Origin: Microbulbifer elongatus
Lineage (GTDB): Bacteria > Pseudomonadota > Gammaproteobacteria > Pseudomonadales > Cellvibrionaceae
DNA: 64,000 nt
NCBI RefSeq assembly: GCF_021165935.1
Contig: NZ_CP088953.1
Location: 3,512,501 to 3,576,500, forward strand
Reading direction: 5' to 3'
The notes under the pieces are model-generated. The model did not search any database, had not been told where the DNA came from, and was given only the letters and a program-made list of their open reading frames with translations. The translations under genes and the position numbers were made by a program. Within the stretch, counting starts at the first letter, position 1; every line of letters starts with the position of its first letter. Shown here piece by piece: positions 1-9,592 of the stretch.

Positions 1-60
1 TCACCGCCATACAAAAAAGGCTCCATGCTTTCGCATGGAGCCTTTTTTGTATGGCGGTGA
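1..60. repeat. Perfect 28-bp inverted repeat overlapping a tRNA 3' end; bidirectional terminator
   Basis: Positions 1-28 and 33-60 are perfect reverse complements around a 4-nt TTTC loop. On the minus strand the inner part (GGCTCCATGC hairpin followed by TTTTTTG) is a good intrinsic terminator directly after tRNA-Ser. The arms run outward through the CCA end of the tRNA, so the plus strand at 1-9 also reads as a tRNA 3' end (TCACCGCCA). This suggests a second, convergent tRNA-Ser gene just upstream of position 1, sharing the terminator; that is inference because the window ends there. Confidence 0.85.
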
Positions 61-141
61 GGGAGGGATTCGAACCCTCGATGAGTTTAACCCCATACGC
101 CCTTAGCAGGGGCGCGCCTTCAGCCACTCGGCCACCTCACC
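52..141 (-). tRNA. tRNA-Ser (anticodon GCT)
   Basis: On the minus strand the acceptor 5' strand GGTGAGG pairs with CCTCACC, followed by discriminator G and an encoded CCA. The anticodon loop CTGCTAA gives anticodon GCT, which reads AGC/AGT serine codons. The T arm contains GGTTCGAATCC. The roughly 90-nt length with a long variable arm is normal for tRNA-Ser. It lies downstream of csrA, as in many Gammaproteobacteria, and is followed by the hairpin at 1-60. Confidence 0.95.
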
Positions 142-302
142 GTATAACTTTCCACCCTGCTTTTGCAGAGCAACAGCAATCGCGAACAATTGGTCTTGGC
201 TGCTGAAAGTGAGCGGCATCATACCAACGGCGAAGCAAAAATCAATGGGGAATCAATAACTTTTTGGGATTTCTTCACGAGCGTTTACAAATTATACAGA
301 CA

Positions 303-326
303 CAAAAAAGGCCGCTTTGCGGCCTT
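303..326 (-). terminator. Intrinsic terminator of csrA
   Basis: AAGGCCGC (308-315), loop TTT, GCGGCCTT (319-326). On the minus strand the stem is followed by TTTTTTGTG, giving a classic Rho-independent terminator about 36 bp after the csrA stop codon. Confidence 0.85.
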
Positions 327-361
327 CTCTCATCGACACGATCTGTCACCCGGGACAGATC

Positions 362-556
362 TCAGTCGGCGCTTCCCTCACTGGAGGATTGCTTTTCTCG
401 CTGGATGCGCTGATAGATCTCTTCGCGGTGAACCGCTACTTCTTTCGGCGCATTGACTCCGATTCGTACCTGGTTGCCTTTCACACCCAATACGGTAACC
501 GTCACATTGTCACCAACCATCAGTGTTTCACCGATACGGCGGGTTAAAATTAACAT
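362..556 (-). CDS. csrA: Carbon storage regulator CsrA
   Basis: A 64-residue RNA-binding global regulator. CsrA dimers bind GGA motifs in mRNA leaders and control translation and stability of mRNAs for carbon storage, motility and biofilm. The N-terminus [16 protein letters not shown] and the core [18 protein letters not shown] are near-canonical CsrA, and residue R44 in the VHREE region is present. The length is normal (E. coli 61). A strong ribosome-binding site, AGGAGAAGTAGGTA, precedes the ATG. It lies 219 bp downstream of lysC on the same strand, in the conserved alaS-lysC-csrA order, with its own terminator at 303-326. The 219-bp gap probably holds its promoter. Confidence 0.97.
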   Translation of the reverse strand: MLILTRRIGETLMVGDNVTVTVLGVKGNQVRIGVNAPKEVAVHREEIYQRIQREKQSSSEGSAD

Positions 557-775
557 TACCTACTTCTCCTTGATCATCCTGTGATTTGGTACGACCGGTT
601 ATCCCTGGCCCGCACCTCAGGCCATAATAACCCGAGATCGCTGCAAACCGAGAACCTTGTCCGTCACTTTATTCAGTATTGCCCAGACGCAGAAAATCTC
701 AACACGTCGTACCATGCGCCAGACAACTGAATTGCTATGGTCGTCGGCGGCATCCATCACTCTGGTTATAGTTAG

Positions 776-2014
776 TTATGCCGAGGCCTTGGGCTCAGAG
801 AGCTCAAATGCACTGTGCAGCGCGCGTACCGCCAGTTCGAGGTAGCGCTCGTCGATGATGACCGAGATCTTGATTTCGGACGTGGTGATCATCTGAATGT
901 TGATATTGTCTTCACCCAGCGCTTCGAACATGCGTGAAGCAACGTTGGCATGAGAGCGCATACCCACACCAACGATGGATACCTTGGCGATCTTGTCGTC
1001 AGAAACCACTTCGCGCGCACCCAGCTCACCGGCAACCCGCTCCAACACCTTGCGCGCCTTGCCGAGATCATTGCGGTGCACGGTGAAGGTAAAGTCGGTG
1101 GTGCCATCGATGGCACTGATATTCTGCACAATCACATCGACTTCAATGTTTTCAGCGCCTACTGGCGCCAGGATACGGCAAGCCACGCCCGGAGTATCGG
1201 GCACACCGCGGATTGTCAGTTTTGCCTCGTCACGGTTAAACGCTATGCCGGAGACTACAGGCTGTTCCATATCGTTGTCTTCCTCATCCAGACTAATCAG
1301 GGTGCCGTTACCGTCCTCAAAGGTGGAGAGGACGCGCAGGGGGACTTTGTATTTTCCGGCAAACTCAACCGCACGGATCTGCAGTACCTTTGAGCCCAGA
1401 CTCGCCATTTCCAGCATCTCCTCGAAGGTGATCCGGTCGAGGCGGCGGGCACTATCTACAACCCGCGGGTCAGTGGTGTAAACACCGTCGACATCGGTGT
1501 AAATCTGGCACTCGGTGGCGTCGAGTGCAGCAGCGAGTGCAACGCCGGTGGTGTCAGAGCCGCCGCGGCCAAGGGTGGTGATATTGCCCTCCTCGTCCAC
1601 CCCCTGGAAGCCCGCAACCACGACCACCTTGCCAGAATCGAGATCCCGACGCATACGCTCTACGTCGATACGCTGGATACGGGCTTTGGTATGGGCATTG
1701 TCCGTGAGAATCTTGACCTGACCGCCGGTATAGGAGCAGGCATCGTAGCCGCGCTTTTTCAGCGCCATACTCAACAGTGCAATGGTGACCTGCTCGCCGG
1801 TGGAAACCAGAACGTCCATCTCGCGGGGGTCCGGGTTTTCCTGTATCTGGCTCGCCAGACCGATCAGACGATTGGTCTCGCCGCTCATAGCGGAAAGCAC
1901 CACAACCATGTCATGGCCCTGGGCCTTGAAGCCCGCCACTTTATCGGCGACCGCTTCGATGCGCTCAATGGAGCCCACCGAAGTACCACCGTATTTCTGC
2001 ACGAACAAACTCAT
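776..2014 (-). CDS. lysC: Aspartate kinase (ACT-domain LysC type)
   Basis: Phosphorylates aspartate to aspartyl-4-phosphate, the first step toward lysine, threonine, methionine and diaminopimelate. The 412-residue protein starts with the kinase signature VQKYGGTSVGS and contains the Asp-kinase core segments FQGVDEEG, TTLGRGGSDTT and TDVDGVYTTDPR. Two ACT domains follow from about residue 265 (LTIRGVPDTPGVA) to the end (IISVIIDER-like strand near the C-terminus), so feedback control by lysine and/or threonine is likely. The start follows an AGGAAC ribosome-binding site. The neighbours alaS upstream and csrA downstream are conserved. No lysine riboswitch could be recognised in the short 155-bp gap upstream. 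Confidence 0.96.
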   Translation of the reverse strand: MSLFVQKYGGTSVGSIERIEAVADKVAGFKAQGHDMVVVLSAMSGETNRLIGLASQIQENPDPREMDVLVSTGEQVTIALLSMALKKRGYDACSYTGGQVKILTDNAHTKARIQRIDVERMRRDLDSGKVVVVAGFQGVDEEGNITTLGRGGSDTTGVALAAALDATECQIYTDVDGVYTTDPRVVDSARRLDRITFEEMLEMASLGSKVLQIRAVEFAGKYKVPLRVLSTFEDGNGTLISLDEEDNDMEQPVVSGIAFNRDEAKLTIRGVPDTPGVACRILAPVGAENIEVDVIVQNISAIDGTTDFTFTVHRNDLGKARKVLERVAGELGAREVVSDDKIAKVSIVGVGMRSHANVASRMFEALGEDNINIQMITTSEIKISVIIDERYLELAVRALHSAFELSEPKASA

Positions 2015-2169
2015 CGCTCTAGTGTTCCTTACTGCCTTGCTGCGCGGTACCAGATCCGCGGGAGTCGCGCACTAAATCACCAATCTACGGGCAAATCAAC
2101 TGAAAAATTGCGAGCTTTAGCCAATAACCTTCTTCGAGTTGCCCGAGACCGACATAACCGGCGCCAGAA

Positions 2170-4782
2170 TTACTGGATATGACCTTCCACCCACTGGGGA
2201 ATGGCCTTGAGCAGCGCCGGCAGTGCCGCCACATCGGTGCCGCCCCCCTGGGCCATGTCCGGACGACCACCGCCCTTGCCACCGAGCTCACCTGCGGCAT
2301 ATCGCATCAGGTCTCCGGCTGCCAGCCGACCGGTAAGATCCTTGGTTACTGCAGCCACCAGCGCCACCTTGCCGTCACCGGGCGCAGCCAGAAGCAGTGC
2401 ACCACTGCCCAACTTGTTCTTCATCTGGTCCGCCAGGTCACGGAGAGACTTGGCGTCTGCCCCATCAATCGATGCGGCGAGCACCTTGATGCCAGCCACT
2501 TCCACGGCCTGACTGGAAAGGTCACCGCCGGCCCCGCTGGCAAGGCGGGTTTTCAGCGTCGAGAGATCTTTCTCCAGCTTGCGGTTATTCGCCAACAGCT
2601 GCTCAACCTTCTCCGCCAGATTCTCTGGCCGCGCCTTGAGCAGCGCAGCCGCGTGATCGAGACGCTGCTGAGCCTCATCAAACAATGCCAACGCGTGGGC
2701 GCCGGTGACCGCTTCAATACGACGCTGACCGGAGGCGATACCGCTCTCCGCCACGATCCGCAGCAAACCGATATCACCAGTGCGCGCGACATGCGTGCCA
2801 CCGCACAACTCCACCGAGAATGCACCGGAATCGTTGCGCTCCCCCATAGTGAGGACCCGCACCGTGTCGCCGTATTTTTCGCCAAACAGTGCCATCGCAC
2901 CCTTGGCTTTGGCGGTTTCAATATCAGTGACTTCCGTTTCCACCGGTGTATTGGCACGAATCTGGCTGTTCACCAGCGCTTCAATGGCCCGCAACTGTTT
3001 ACCTGTCACCGCTTCCGGATGCGAGAAATCAAACCGCAGGCGTTCGGAATCCACCAGGGAACCCTTCTGGGTCACATGCTCACCCAGTACTTTGCGCAAT
3101 GCGGCGTGAAGCAGGTGAGTGGCGGAGTGGTTCAGTGCCGTCGACTGACGCACGTCCCCCGCCACCTCGGCATTCACCACTGCCCCCACGGCGAGGCTGC
3201 CTGACAGCAGCTTACCCTGATGCAGGTGGTGCGCACCGTGTTTGATGCAGTCACCCACTTCGAAGCGACCGGCATCGGACTGGAGATAACCGCTGTCGCC
3301 TACCTGGCCGCCGGACTCCGCATAAAACGGGGTGCGATCCAGTACGATGGCCGCCACCTCACCTTCCTGCAGGCCGTCTACCAACGCACCATCCTTGATA
3401 ATGGCGACGACCTTACCCTGCGCGGAGACCCGATCGTAACCAAGGAATTCCGTCGCGCCGTCCAGGTCCAGGCTGTCGGTGTAATCCTGCTTGAATTTAC
3501 CCGCGGCACGAGCCCGTTCACGCTGGGCGTTCATGGCCTTTTCGTAACCGTCCATATCCAGGGTCAGGCCGCGCTCCCGCGCAATATCCTGGGTCAGGTC
3601 CGTAGGGAAACCGTAGGTATCGTGGAGCGTAAACACCAGCGCCCCCGGAACTTCGCTGCCATCGAGGGATTCAAGTGCCTCATCCAGCAGAGCCAGGCCT
3701 TTATCCAGTGTCTTCGCAAACTGTTCCTCTTCCTTGCGCAGAGCCTTCTCAATCAGTGACTGCTTTTCTTTCAGCTCGGGGTAGGCTTCGCCCATTTCCG
3801 CGACCAGAGCGGCGACCAGCTTGTAAAAGAAGATGTCCTTGTGACCCAGTTTGTGCCCATGGCGCACTGCGCGGCGGATAATCCGGCGCAATACGAAACC
3901 ACGCCCTTCATTGGAAGGCATGACACCATCGGCAATCAGGAAGGAACAGGAACGGATATGGTCGGCAATTACCCGCAGAGATTTCTCTTCGGTATTGCTG
4001 CAACCCACGACTTCGCCGGCGGCGTTCAACAGAGCCTGGAACAGATCTATCTCATAGTTGGAGTGCACCCCCTGCATCACAGCGGCGATACGCTCGAGGC
4101 CCATACCGGTATCGACAGAGGGTTTGGGCAGCGGATGCAGCTCGCCATCCGCAGAGCGCTCGAACTGCATGAACACCAGATTCCAGATCTCGATATAGCG
4201 ATCGAGGTCATCGTTTTCGGAACCGGGCGGGCCACCGGGCACATCGGCACCGTGGTCATAGAAAATCTCTGAGCTGGGGCCACAGGGACCGGTATCCCCC
4301 ATCTGCCAGAAGTTATCCTCATCCAGACGCGAGAAACGGTCAGCACTCACGCCAACCTCTTTCAGCCAGATATCAGCCGCTTCATCGTCGCTGATATGTA
4401 CCGTTACCCACAGGCGCTCTTCCGGCAACTTAAGCTCTTTGGTCAGAAACTCCCAGGCAAACCGGATGGCTTCACGCTTGAAATAGTCGCCAAAACTGAA
4501 GTTGCCGAGCATTTCGAAAAAGGTGTGGTGACGGGCGGTATAGCCGACGTTCTCGAGGTCATTGTGCTTACCACCGGCGCGCACACAGCGCTGGGAGCTT
4601 GCGGCACGCGCGTAGGGGCGCGACTCCTGACCGAGGAAAGTGTCTTTGAACTGCACCATGCCGGCATTGGTAAACAGCAGGGTCGGATCGTTACCCGGCA
4701 CCAGGGAGCTCGACGGGACACGGGTGTGCCCTTGCTCGGCAAAATAATTGAGAAATGCTTCGCGTATCTGTGCGCTCTTCAT
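2170..4782 (-). CDS. alaS: Alanyl-tRNA synthetase
   Basis: Charges tRNA-Ala in the cytoplasm. At 870 residues it matches the usual length of about 875. The N-terminal class II aminoacylation domain begins [19 protein letters not shown] and contains [11 protein letters not shown] and the motif region [16 protein letters not shown]. The editing domain carries the zinc-site motif HSATHLLH and the distal [13 protein letters not shown]. The C-terminal oligomerisation/C-Ala region ends with [15 protein letters not shown], typical of the family. It forms the recA-recX / alaS / lysC / csrA neighbourhood, here with glpK, a Trm112-like gene and a HIT gene inserted between recX and alaS. Confidence 0.98.
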   Translation of the reverse strand: MKSAQIREAFLNYFAEQGHTRVPSSSLVPGNDPTLLFTNAGMVQFKDTFLGQESRPYARAASSQRCVRAGGKHNDLENVGYTARHHTFFEMLGNFSFGDYFKREAIRFAWEFLTKELKLPEERLWVTVHISDDEAADIWLKEVGVSADRFSRLDEDNFWQMGDTGPCGPSSEIFYDHGADVPGGPPGSENDDLDRYIEIWNLVFMQFERSADGELHPLPKPSVDTGMGLERIAAVMQGVHSNYEIDLFQALLNAAGEVVGCSNTEEKSLRVIADHIRSCSFLIADGVMPSNEGRGFVLRRIIRRAVRHGHKLGHKDIFFYKLVAALVAEMGEAYPELKEKQSLIEKALRKEEEQFAKTLDKGLALLDEALESLDGSEVPGALVFTLHDTYGFPTDLTQDIARERGLTLDMDGYEKAMNAQRERARAAGKFKQDYTDSLDLDGATEFLGYDRVSAQGKVVAIIKDGALVDGLQEGEVAAIVLDRTPFYAESGGQVGDSGYLQSDAGRFEVGDCIKHGAHHLHQGKLLSGSLAVGAVVNAEVAGDVRQSTALNHSATHLLHAALRKVLGEHVTQKGSLVDSERLRFDFSHPEAVTGKQLRAIEALVNSQIRANTPVETEVTDIETAKAKGAMALFGEKYGDTVRVLTMGERNDSGAFSVELCGGTHVARTGDIGLLRIVAESGIASGQRRIEAVTGAHALALFDEAQQRLDHAAALLKARPENLAEKVEQLLANNRKLEKDLSTLKTRLASGAGGDLSSQAVEVAGIKVLAASIDGADAKSLRDLADQMKNKLGSGALLLAAPGDGKVALVAAVTKDLTGRLAAGDLMRYAAGELGGKGGGRPDMAQGGGTDVAALPALLKAIPQWVEGHIQ

Positions 4783-4843
4783 TCAGGCAGTTTCCACATC
4801 GTCGGTAAAATCTTATTGGCCACCGGGTACCGGGGCCAACCGC

Positions 4844-5206
4844 TTAATCTTGCAGGTCCTCGGTGAGACCTTCTTCTGGCAGCTCGCGCTGTGCCAGCAA
4901 ATGTATGTGCAGGTGAAACACCGTCTGACCAGCGCCGCGACCGTTGTTGATCACCAGTCGAAAGCCGTCTTCCAGCTTCAGGCGTTCTGCCATTTTTGAC
5001 GCCACCCACAGGAGATGACCAAGCAGCGGTACATCTTCTTCGCGGGCGTCCGCCACGCTGACCAGGGGTTTGCGGGGAATAATCAGCAGGTGGGTCGGAG
5101 CCTGAGGTGCGCGATCTTTGATGACGATGCACTGGTCATCTTCGTACAGTCTTGGTGCGGGGATGTCTCCCGCGATGATACGACTGAATACGCTGGCCTC
5201 TGCCAT
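4844..5206 (-). CDS. HIT-family nucleotide hydrolase (HinT-like)
   Basis: A 120-residue histidine-triad protein. It begins with the typical FSRIIAGDIPAPRLYEDD segment, and the catalytic triad is in VFHLHIHLLAQ near residues 98-108 (His-x-His-x-His). HinT-type proteins hydrolyse AMP-linked phosphoramidates; the physiological substrate here cannot be told from sequence. The ATG is preceded by GGGGGGAGC, a clear ribosome-binding site. It sits 61 bp upstream of alaS on the same strand and may be co-transcribed with it. Length and motif are normal. Confidence 0.93.
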   Translation of the reverse strand: MAEASVFSRIIAGDIPAPRLYEDDQCIVIKDRAPQAPTHLLIIPRKPLVSVADAREEDVPLLGHLLWVASKMAERLKLEDGFRLVINNGRGAGQTVFHLHIHLLAQRELPEEGLTEDLQD

Positions 5207-5257
5207 TGCTCCCCCCTGATACTGACTGGCTACGACGCCAGGTTTTACCGCAATCCG

Positions 5258-5443
5258 CTACTTTTCCAGTTTCTCGTCAGCTGTCAGCTGGCGCGCCTCG
5301 GACTCCAGCATTACCGGGATACCATCGCGCACGGGATAGGCCAAGCCGCTGGCCTTGCACACCAGCTCCTGCGCCTCTTCGTCATACTCGAGAGGGGCCT
5401 TGCTGACCGGGCAGACCAGTAAACTCAGTAATTTCTTATCCAT
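5258..5443 (-). CDS. Trm112/YcaR-family small protein
   Basis: A 61-residue protein starting [21 protein letters not shown], typical of the bacterial Trm112-like (YcaR, UPF0434) family. Only one of the usual cysteines is kept in the LVCPV stretch; a second is at residue 29 (ELVCKASG). The family name comes from the eukaryotic methyltransferase activator Trm112, and the bacterial role is unclear. In many Gammaproteobacteria it sits beside kdsB/lpxK; here it lies between glpK and the HIT gene, so context does not fix a function. Confidence 0.88.
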   Translation of the reverse strand: MDKKLLSLLVCPVSKAPLEYDEEAQELVCKASGLAYPVRDGIPVMLESEARQLTADEKLEK

Positions 5444-5614
5444 GTCGATCTCGGTGCTTCACTCAGATGGCGCCCACCGCCCTGAAACGGGATGTCCCGG
5501 GGCCTGCAGGCAAAAATGACCGCGTATGGTACAACGCTTTTTCGGGCTTTTCACGAATGATGGCTGATTTCCGCGGCCACGCGGAGGAAGGGATAAGCGC
5601 CCGGGGGCGCCAGT

Positions 5615-7093
5615 CTAAAAGCTCCGGCAGGCGGAAACCGCGTTGTGCCAGCCGCGCAGGTGAGACTCACGGGTCTGGGCAGACATCTGCGGCAGGAAGT
5701 CCTGCTCAATATCCTGCAGCGATTCTGGCCAGGCATCACCGTGCCAGAGCCCGGCCCCCACACCGGCCAGCAGTGCCGCGCCCACCGCGGTCGACTCTAT
5801 CTGGCGCGGGCGCTCTACCCGCAAATTGGAAATATCCGCCTGAAACTGCATCAGGAAATTGTTCGCACTGGCGCCGCCATCGACCCGAAGACACTGCAGA
5901 TCCACATCCAGCGCCTGCCCCATCAGCTCCGCCAGCTCGTGACTCTGATACGCAATGGACTCCAGGGTGGCTCGTACGATTTCCGCGCGACCCGCACCGC
6001 GGGTGAGCCCAAACAGTGCGCCGCGGGCATCGGTATCCCAATGCGGCGCCCCCAGACCACTGAACGCGGGCACCATATAAACCCCACGGGTACTGGGAAC
6101 AGACTGAGCCAGCTGCTCGGAATCTGCTGCCCGCTGGATTACTCCGAGGTCATCGCGCAACCACTGCACCGCGGCACCGGCATTGAATACCGAGCCTTCC
6201 ATGGCGAATTGCGGCTGCCCATCCGCGCGGCAGGCAATGGTGGTCAACATCCCTTCCGGGACCAGTGGACGCCGCGCACCGGCGCAGGCCAGCATAAAAC
6301 AGCCGGTGCCATAGGTATTCTTCAGGGTACCCGGCCGAAAGCACCCCTGCCCATAAAGCGCGGCCTGCTGATCCCCGGCAACACCGGCGATAGGCACCCG
6401 GGCACCGAAGAAAGCGTCCGGATCGGTCGCACCGAAGTCTCCTGCAGACGGACGTATTTCCGGCAGAATGGCAGCGGGACAGTCAAACAGCGCCAGTAAC
6501 TCGCTATCCCACTGGCGCCGATCCAGGTCGTACAGCATGGTGCGACTGGCATTGGTGTGGTCAGTGAGGTGCTGACGGCCTCCGGTGAAACACCAGATCA
6601 ACCAGCTGTCGATGGTACCGAAACACAGCTCCCCCGCCTCAGCGCGACGGCGTAAATCCGGTGACTCACGAAAGATCCAGCGCAGTTTGCTGGCGGAGAA
6701 ATAGGCATCCAGCAACAATCCGGTTTTCGCCCGCACCATCGGTTCCGCGCCGGCCCGGCGCAACTCGCGACAGATCCCCGCGGAGCGGCGGCATTGCCAC
6801 ACAATGGCAGGATGTACCGGCTCCCCCGTATTGCGATCCCACAAAACGGTCGTTTCCCGCTGGTTGGTAATACCCACGGCGCGCAACGCAGATGCCTCAA
6901 TACCGGCCCGCTGAATCGCCGCGGCGCACACCTTCAGCGTCACCTGCCAGATCTCGCTGGCATCATGCTCCACCCAACCGGGCTCAGGGTAATGCTGGGA
7001 AAACTCGGAATAACTGCGACCACGCAGCCTGCCATCGGCGTCGAAAATAAAGGCGGTGGTACCCGTAGTACCCTGATCAATGGAGAGAATCAT
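5615..7093 (-). CDS. glpK: Glycerol kinase
   Basis: A FGGY-family kinase that converts glycerol to sn-glycerol 3-phosphate with ATP. The 492-residue length is normal (E. coli 502). Signatures are ILSIDQGTTGTTAFIFD at the N-terminus, TNQRETTVLWDR, the second-domain YGTGCFML and the C-terminal LRVDGGASANNFLMQFQADI. No glpF (facilitator) or glpD is adjacent, so the usual glp operon is not present here. It lies about 117 bp after recX on the same strand, an uncommon position between recX and alaS. Function is clear from sequence. Confidence 0.95.
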   Translation of the reverse strand: MILSIDQGTTGTTAFIFDADGRLRGRSYSEFSQHYPEPGWVEHDASEIWQVTLKVCAAAIQRAGIEASALRAVGITNQRETTVLWDRNTGEPVHPAIVWQCRRSAGICRELRRAGAEPMVRAKTGLLLDAYFSASKLRWIFRESPDLRRRAEAGELCFGTIDSWLIWCFTGGRQHLTDHTNASRTMLYDLDRRQWDSELLALFDCPAAILPEIRPSAGDFGATDPDAFFGARVPIAGVAGDQQAALYGQGCFRPGTLKNTYGTGCFMLACAGARRPLVPEGMLTTIACRADGQPQFAMEGSVFNAGAAVQWLRDDLGVIQRAADSEQLAQSVPSTRGVYMVPAFSGLGAPHWDTDARGALFGLTRGAGRAEIVRATLESIAYQSHELAELMGQALDVDLQCLRVDGGASANNFLMQFQADISNLRVERPRQIESTAVGAALLAGVGAGLWHGDAWPESLQDIEQDFLPQMSAQTRESHLRGWHNAVSACRSF

Positions 7094-7210
7094 TAGGATG
7101 CGCCAGGTCCGGGGTTATTGTTACGGAATAAACAACAGCCCCACAGGATACTGGGCCCAGTGGACTTCGGCTGAATTACAGCCAGTATATACCTTCGGCC
7201 TGCTCCCCTC

Positions 7211-7822
7211 TCACACGGGAGCACAGTCCACCGGACGATTCGCCGCGTCAATGGCGTATTGGATGGCATCGCCAAAAAAGCCGCGATAGGCGAGGTAGCG
7301 CTGGCGCCGCGCACGCTCCTTGAGCTGCTGCGCACGGGGCAAGGTGTCGTCGATTGGATCGCGGAACTTGCGCCGGAGCTGTTCCAGGGCAAGTTCGAAC
7401 CAGTCCACATCCTCCTGCAGGGCGTCCATTACTTCCTGCGCCAGAACGCCGCGAATACCGCGGACCTGCAATTCCTGCCGGATACGCAGCGGCCCCTGCC
7501 CGCGATTCACACGGGAGCGGCAGAAGGACTCTGCAAAGCGCCGGTCACACTGATAGTTCAGCGTCTGCAGACGTTGCAGTACGCCGTCAAAATCCGCATC
7601 CGGATGTTTCGGGACAAGCTTCTGCCGCAGCTCTTCACAGGAGTGCTCACGGCGTGTCAGCAGCTCCAGCGCGTGGTTGAACAGCGCCTGGAACGAATCG
7701 GTGGGTTTTTCCCGTGACGGAATGTCAGGTCGGGCCAGGGAGGAAGAGCGAGGAAGATCTGGCGACGGGAGATCGCGGTCTGCATGACTCCCGCCGCCAT
7801 TGGGATGGCGAAAAAAAGACAA
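7211..7822 (-). CDS. recX: RecA regulator RecX
   Basis: Binds RecA filaments and modulates recombinase activity. The 203-residue protein has the RecX helical repeats, for example ALELLTRREHSCEELRQKL, FAESFCRSRVNRGQGPLRIRQELQVRGI and a third repeat near the C-terminus ending RYLAYRGFF. It starts only 2 nt after the recA stop codon, the conserved recA-recX arrangement implying co-transcription under LexA control. It is longer than E. coli RecX (166) because of an N-terminal stretch of about 40 residues rich in Ser, Pro and Arg (residues 5-42) that looks unstructured; no better downstream ATG was seen. Confidence 0.93.
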   Translation of the reverse strand: MSFFRHPNGGGSHADRDLPSPDLPRSSSLARPDIPSREKPTDSFQALFNHALELLTRREHSCEELRQKLVPKHPDADFDGVLQRLQTLNYQCDRRFAESFCRSRVNRGQGPLRIRQELQVRGIRGVLAQEVMDALQEDVDWFELALEQLRRKFRDPIDDTLPRAQQLKERARRQRYLAYRGFFGDAIQYAIDAANRPVDCAPV

Positions 7823-7824
7823 GA

Positions 7825-8856
7825 TCAGTCTTCCGCAGCTTCCATTTCTTCGGCCGGGGCCGGAGCCACATCGCCGAGGAGCTGGACACGCAGCGCGGAT
7901 TCGATCTCGTTGCGGATATCCTCATTTTCCTTGAGGAACTTCACCGCATTCGCCTTGCCCTGGCCAATCTTGTCGCCCTTGTAGCTGTACCAGGCACCGG
8001 CCTTGTCGATCAGGCCCATCTTCACCCCGTAATCGACAATCTCGCCAAGGAGATTGATGCCCTGCCCGTACATGATCTGGAACTCGGTCTGCTTGAACGG
8101 CGGCGCCACCTTGTTCTTCACCACCTTGACCCGGGTTTCGTTACCCACCACTTCGTCGCCTTCCTTCACGGAACCGATGCGGCGAATGTCGAGGCGTACG
8201 GAGGAGTAGAACTTGAGTGCGTTACCGCCGGTGGTGGTTTCCGGAGAGCCAAACATCACACCAATCTTCATGCGGATCTGGTTGATGAACACACACAGGG
8301 TATTGGTGTTTTTGATATTACCGGTCAGCTTACGCAGCGCCTGGGACATCAGGCGAGCCTGCAGGCCAACATGAGAGTCACCCATTTCGCCTTCGATTTC
8401 CGCGCGCGGAGTCAAAGCGGCCACAGAGTCGACGATCAGGACGTCGACGGCACCGGAGCGCACCAGCATATCCGCCACTTCCAGCGCCTGTTCACCGGTA
8501 TCCGGCTGGGAAACGATCAGCTCGTCTACATTGACACCCAGCTTCTCGGCATAGATCGGGTCCAGGGCGTGCTCCGCATCCACAAACGCACAGGTACCAC
8601 CCTTGCGCTGAGCCTCGGCAATCACCTGCAGAGTCAGCGTGGTTTTACCGGAAGATTCCGGGCCATAGATCTCAACGATACGACCGCGCGGCAGGCCACC
8701 AATGCCCAGGGCCATGTCAAGGCCCAGGGAGCCAGTGGAGATCGCAGGAATGCGCTGCCGCTCCTTGTCTCCCATACGCATGACGGTGCCCTTGCCGAAC
8801 TGGCGCTCGATCTGAGATAACGCCGCCTGTAAAGCCTTGTCTTTGTTGGAGTCCAT
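7825..8856 (-). CDS. recA: Recombinase RecA
   Basis: A DNA-dependent ATPase for homologous recombination and LexA cleavage. The chosen start, [17 protein letters not shown], aligns with the usual RecA N-terminus; an in-frame ATG four codons upstream (8868) is an alternative. Walker A is GPESSGKTT, with the following segments [27 protein letters not shown], and the L2 region [17 protein letters not shown]. The acidic C-terminus ([10 protein letters not shown]) is typical. Length is about 343 residues. An SOS box lies upstream at 8927-8942 and recX follows directly. Confidence 0.98.
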   Translation of the reverse strand: MDSNKDKALQAALSQIERQFGKGTVMRMGDKERQRIPAISTGSLGLDMALGIGGLPRGRIVEIYGPESSGKTTLTLQVIAEAQRKGGTCAFVDAEHALDPIYAEKLGVNVDELIVSQPDTGEQALEVADMLVRSGAVDVLIVDSVAALTPRAEIEGEMGDSHVGLQARLMSQALRKLTGNIKNTNTLCVFINQIRMKIGVMFGSPETTTGGNALKFYSSVRLDIRRIGSVKEGDEVVGNETRVKVVKNKVAPPFKQTEFQIMYGQGINLLGEIVDYGVKMGLIDKAGAWYSYKGDKIGQGKANAVKFLKENEDIRNEIESALRVQLLGDVAPAPAEEMEAAED

Positions 8857-8926
8857 GACCTTTCCCATATGTACCTGAAATTTGCTGAGTATTGACTGCT
8901 ATGGGAGGGAGCTTAGAGAAAAATTA

Positions 8927-8942
8927 CTGTATAAGCAACCAG
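8927..8942. promoter_or_regulatory. LexA (SOS) box in the recA promoter
   Basis: CTGTATAAGCAACCAG matches the LexA consensus CTGT-N8-ACAG with one mismatch (CCAG for ACAG), and the flanking TA/TA matches extend it to a 20-bp near-palindrome very like the E. coli recA operator. It lies about 70 bp upstream of the recA start codon. Confidence 0.85.
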
Positions 8943-9015
8943 TAATCGGGAATGATGGGTATTCGCGGCTTCAGCGCGGATCGCAGCTACCCGGAGGCAA
9001 ACCCCGGGCACCAGG

Positions 9016-9537
9016 TCAGGCAGGATGACTGCGGGTGACGGCCAGCAGCCCGTTCAGGGCCTCGACCACGGTCTGCGCCTGGATCTCGGCACGGCTGCCG
9101 TCAAAGTGCAGCTGCCGAGCCTCCACCGAAAGGGGCTCCTGACCGTCCACATGGGCCCAGGCAATCCACACGGTACCCACGGGTTTGTCGTCACTGCCAC
9201 CATCGGGACCGGCTATTCCGCTGACCGCCACCGCCAGATTGGCATCCAGGCGATTGAGCACCCCCACCGCCATCTGCCGCACCACCGGTTCACTGACCGC
9301 GCCGGTCGTATCCAGGTCGTGCTGATCAACACCGAGAAAACTGCGCTTGATGCGATCGGCGTAAGATACGACGGCACCGTCAAACCAGACGGACGAACCG
9401 GCAATGGCCGTGATGGCCGCGGCGATGGCACCACCGGTACAGGACTCTGCCGTGGTCACTTTCCAGCCCAGCCGGGTCAGTTCTTCGCCGAGCTCCGCAG
9501 CCAAAACCCGTCGCTGTTCGCTGCCGTCTTCCGTCAT
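9016..9537 (-). CDS. pncC: Nicotinamide-nucleotide amidase PncC (CinA C-terminal domain)
   Basis: A 173-residue stand-alone CinA C-terminal-type protein, which deamidates NMN to nicotinate mononucleotide in pyridine-nucleotide salvage. The family motif is the N-terminal TTAESCTGGAIAAAITAIAGSS (residues about 28-49, catalytic Ser/Thr region), followed by VVSYADRIKRSFLGV, GAVSEPVVRQMAVG and AVSGIAGPDGGSDDKPVGTVWIAW. Length matches E. coli PncC (165). It lies upstream of recA on the same strand, the common cinA-recA order of Gammaproteobacteria, but recA has its own SOS promoter between them. Confidence 0.93.
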   Translation of the reverse strand: MTEDGSEQRRVLAAELGEELTRLGWKVTTAESCTGGAIAAAITAIAGSSVWFDGAVVSYADRIKRSFLGVDQHDLDTTGAVSEPVVRQMAVGVLNRLDANLAVAVSGIAGPDGGSDDKPVGTVWIAWAHVDGQEPLSVEARQLHFDGSRAEIQAQTVVEALNGLLAVTRSHPA

Positions 9538-9592
9538 AGGCCCTTTCGATTCACTTGCGTTGTTTCATCTGCGTTGTGCCACCGGCACATTG

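Noticed and set aside
2015..2169. Possible lysine riboswitch ahead of lysC
   Set aside because: The gap is too short and no lysine riboswitch core could be recognised.
7714..8820. 368-residue plus-strand open frame over recA/recX
   Set aside because: Antisense shadow; recA on the other strand is unambiguous.
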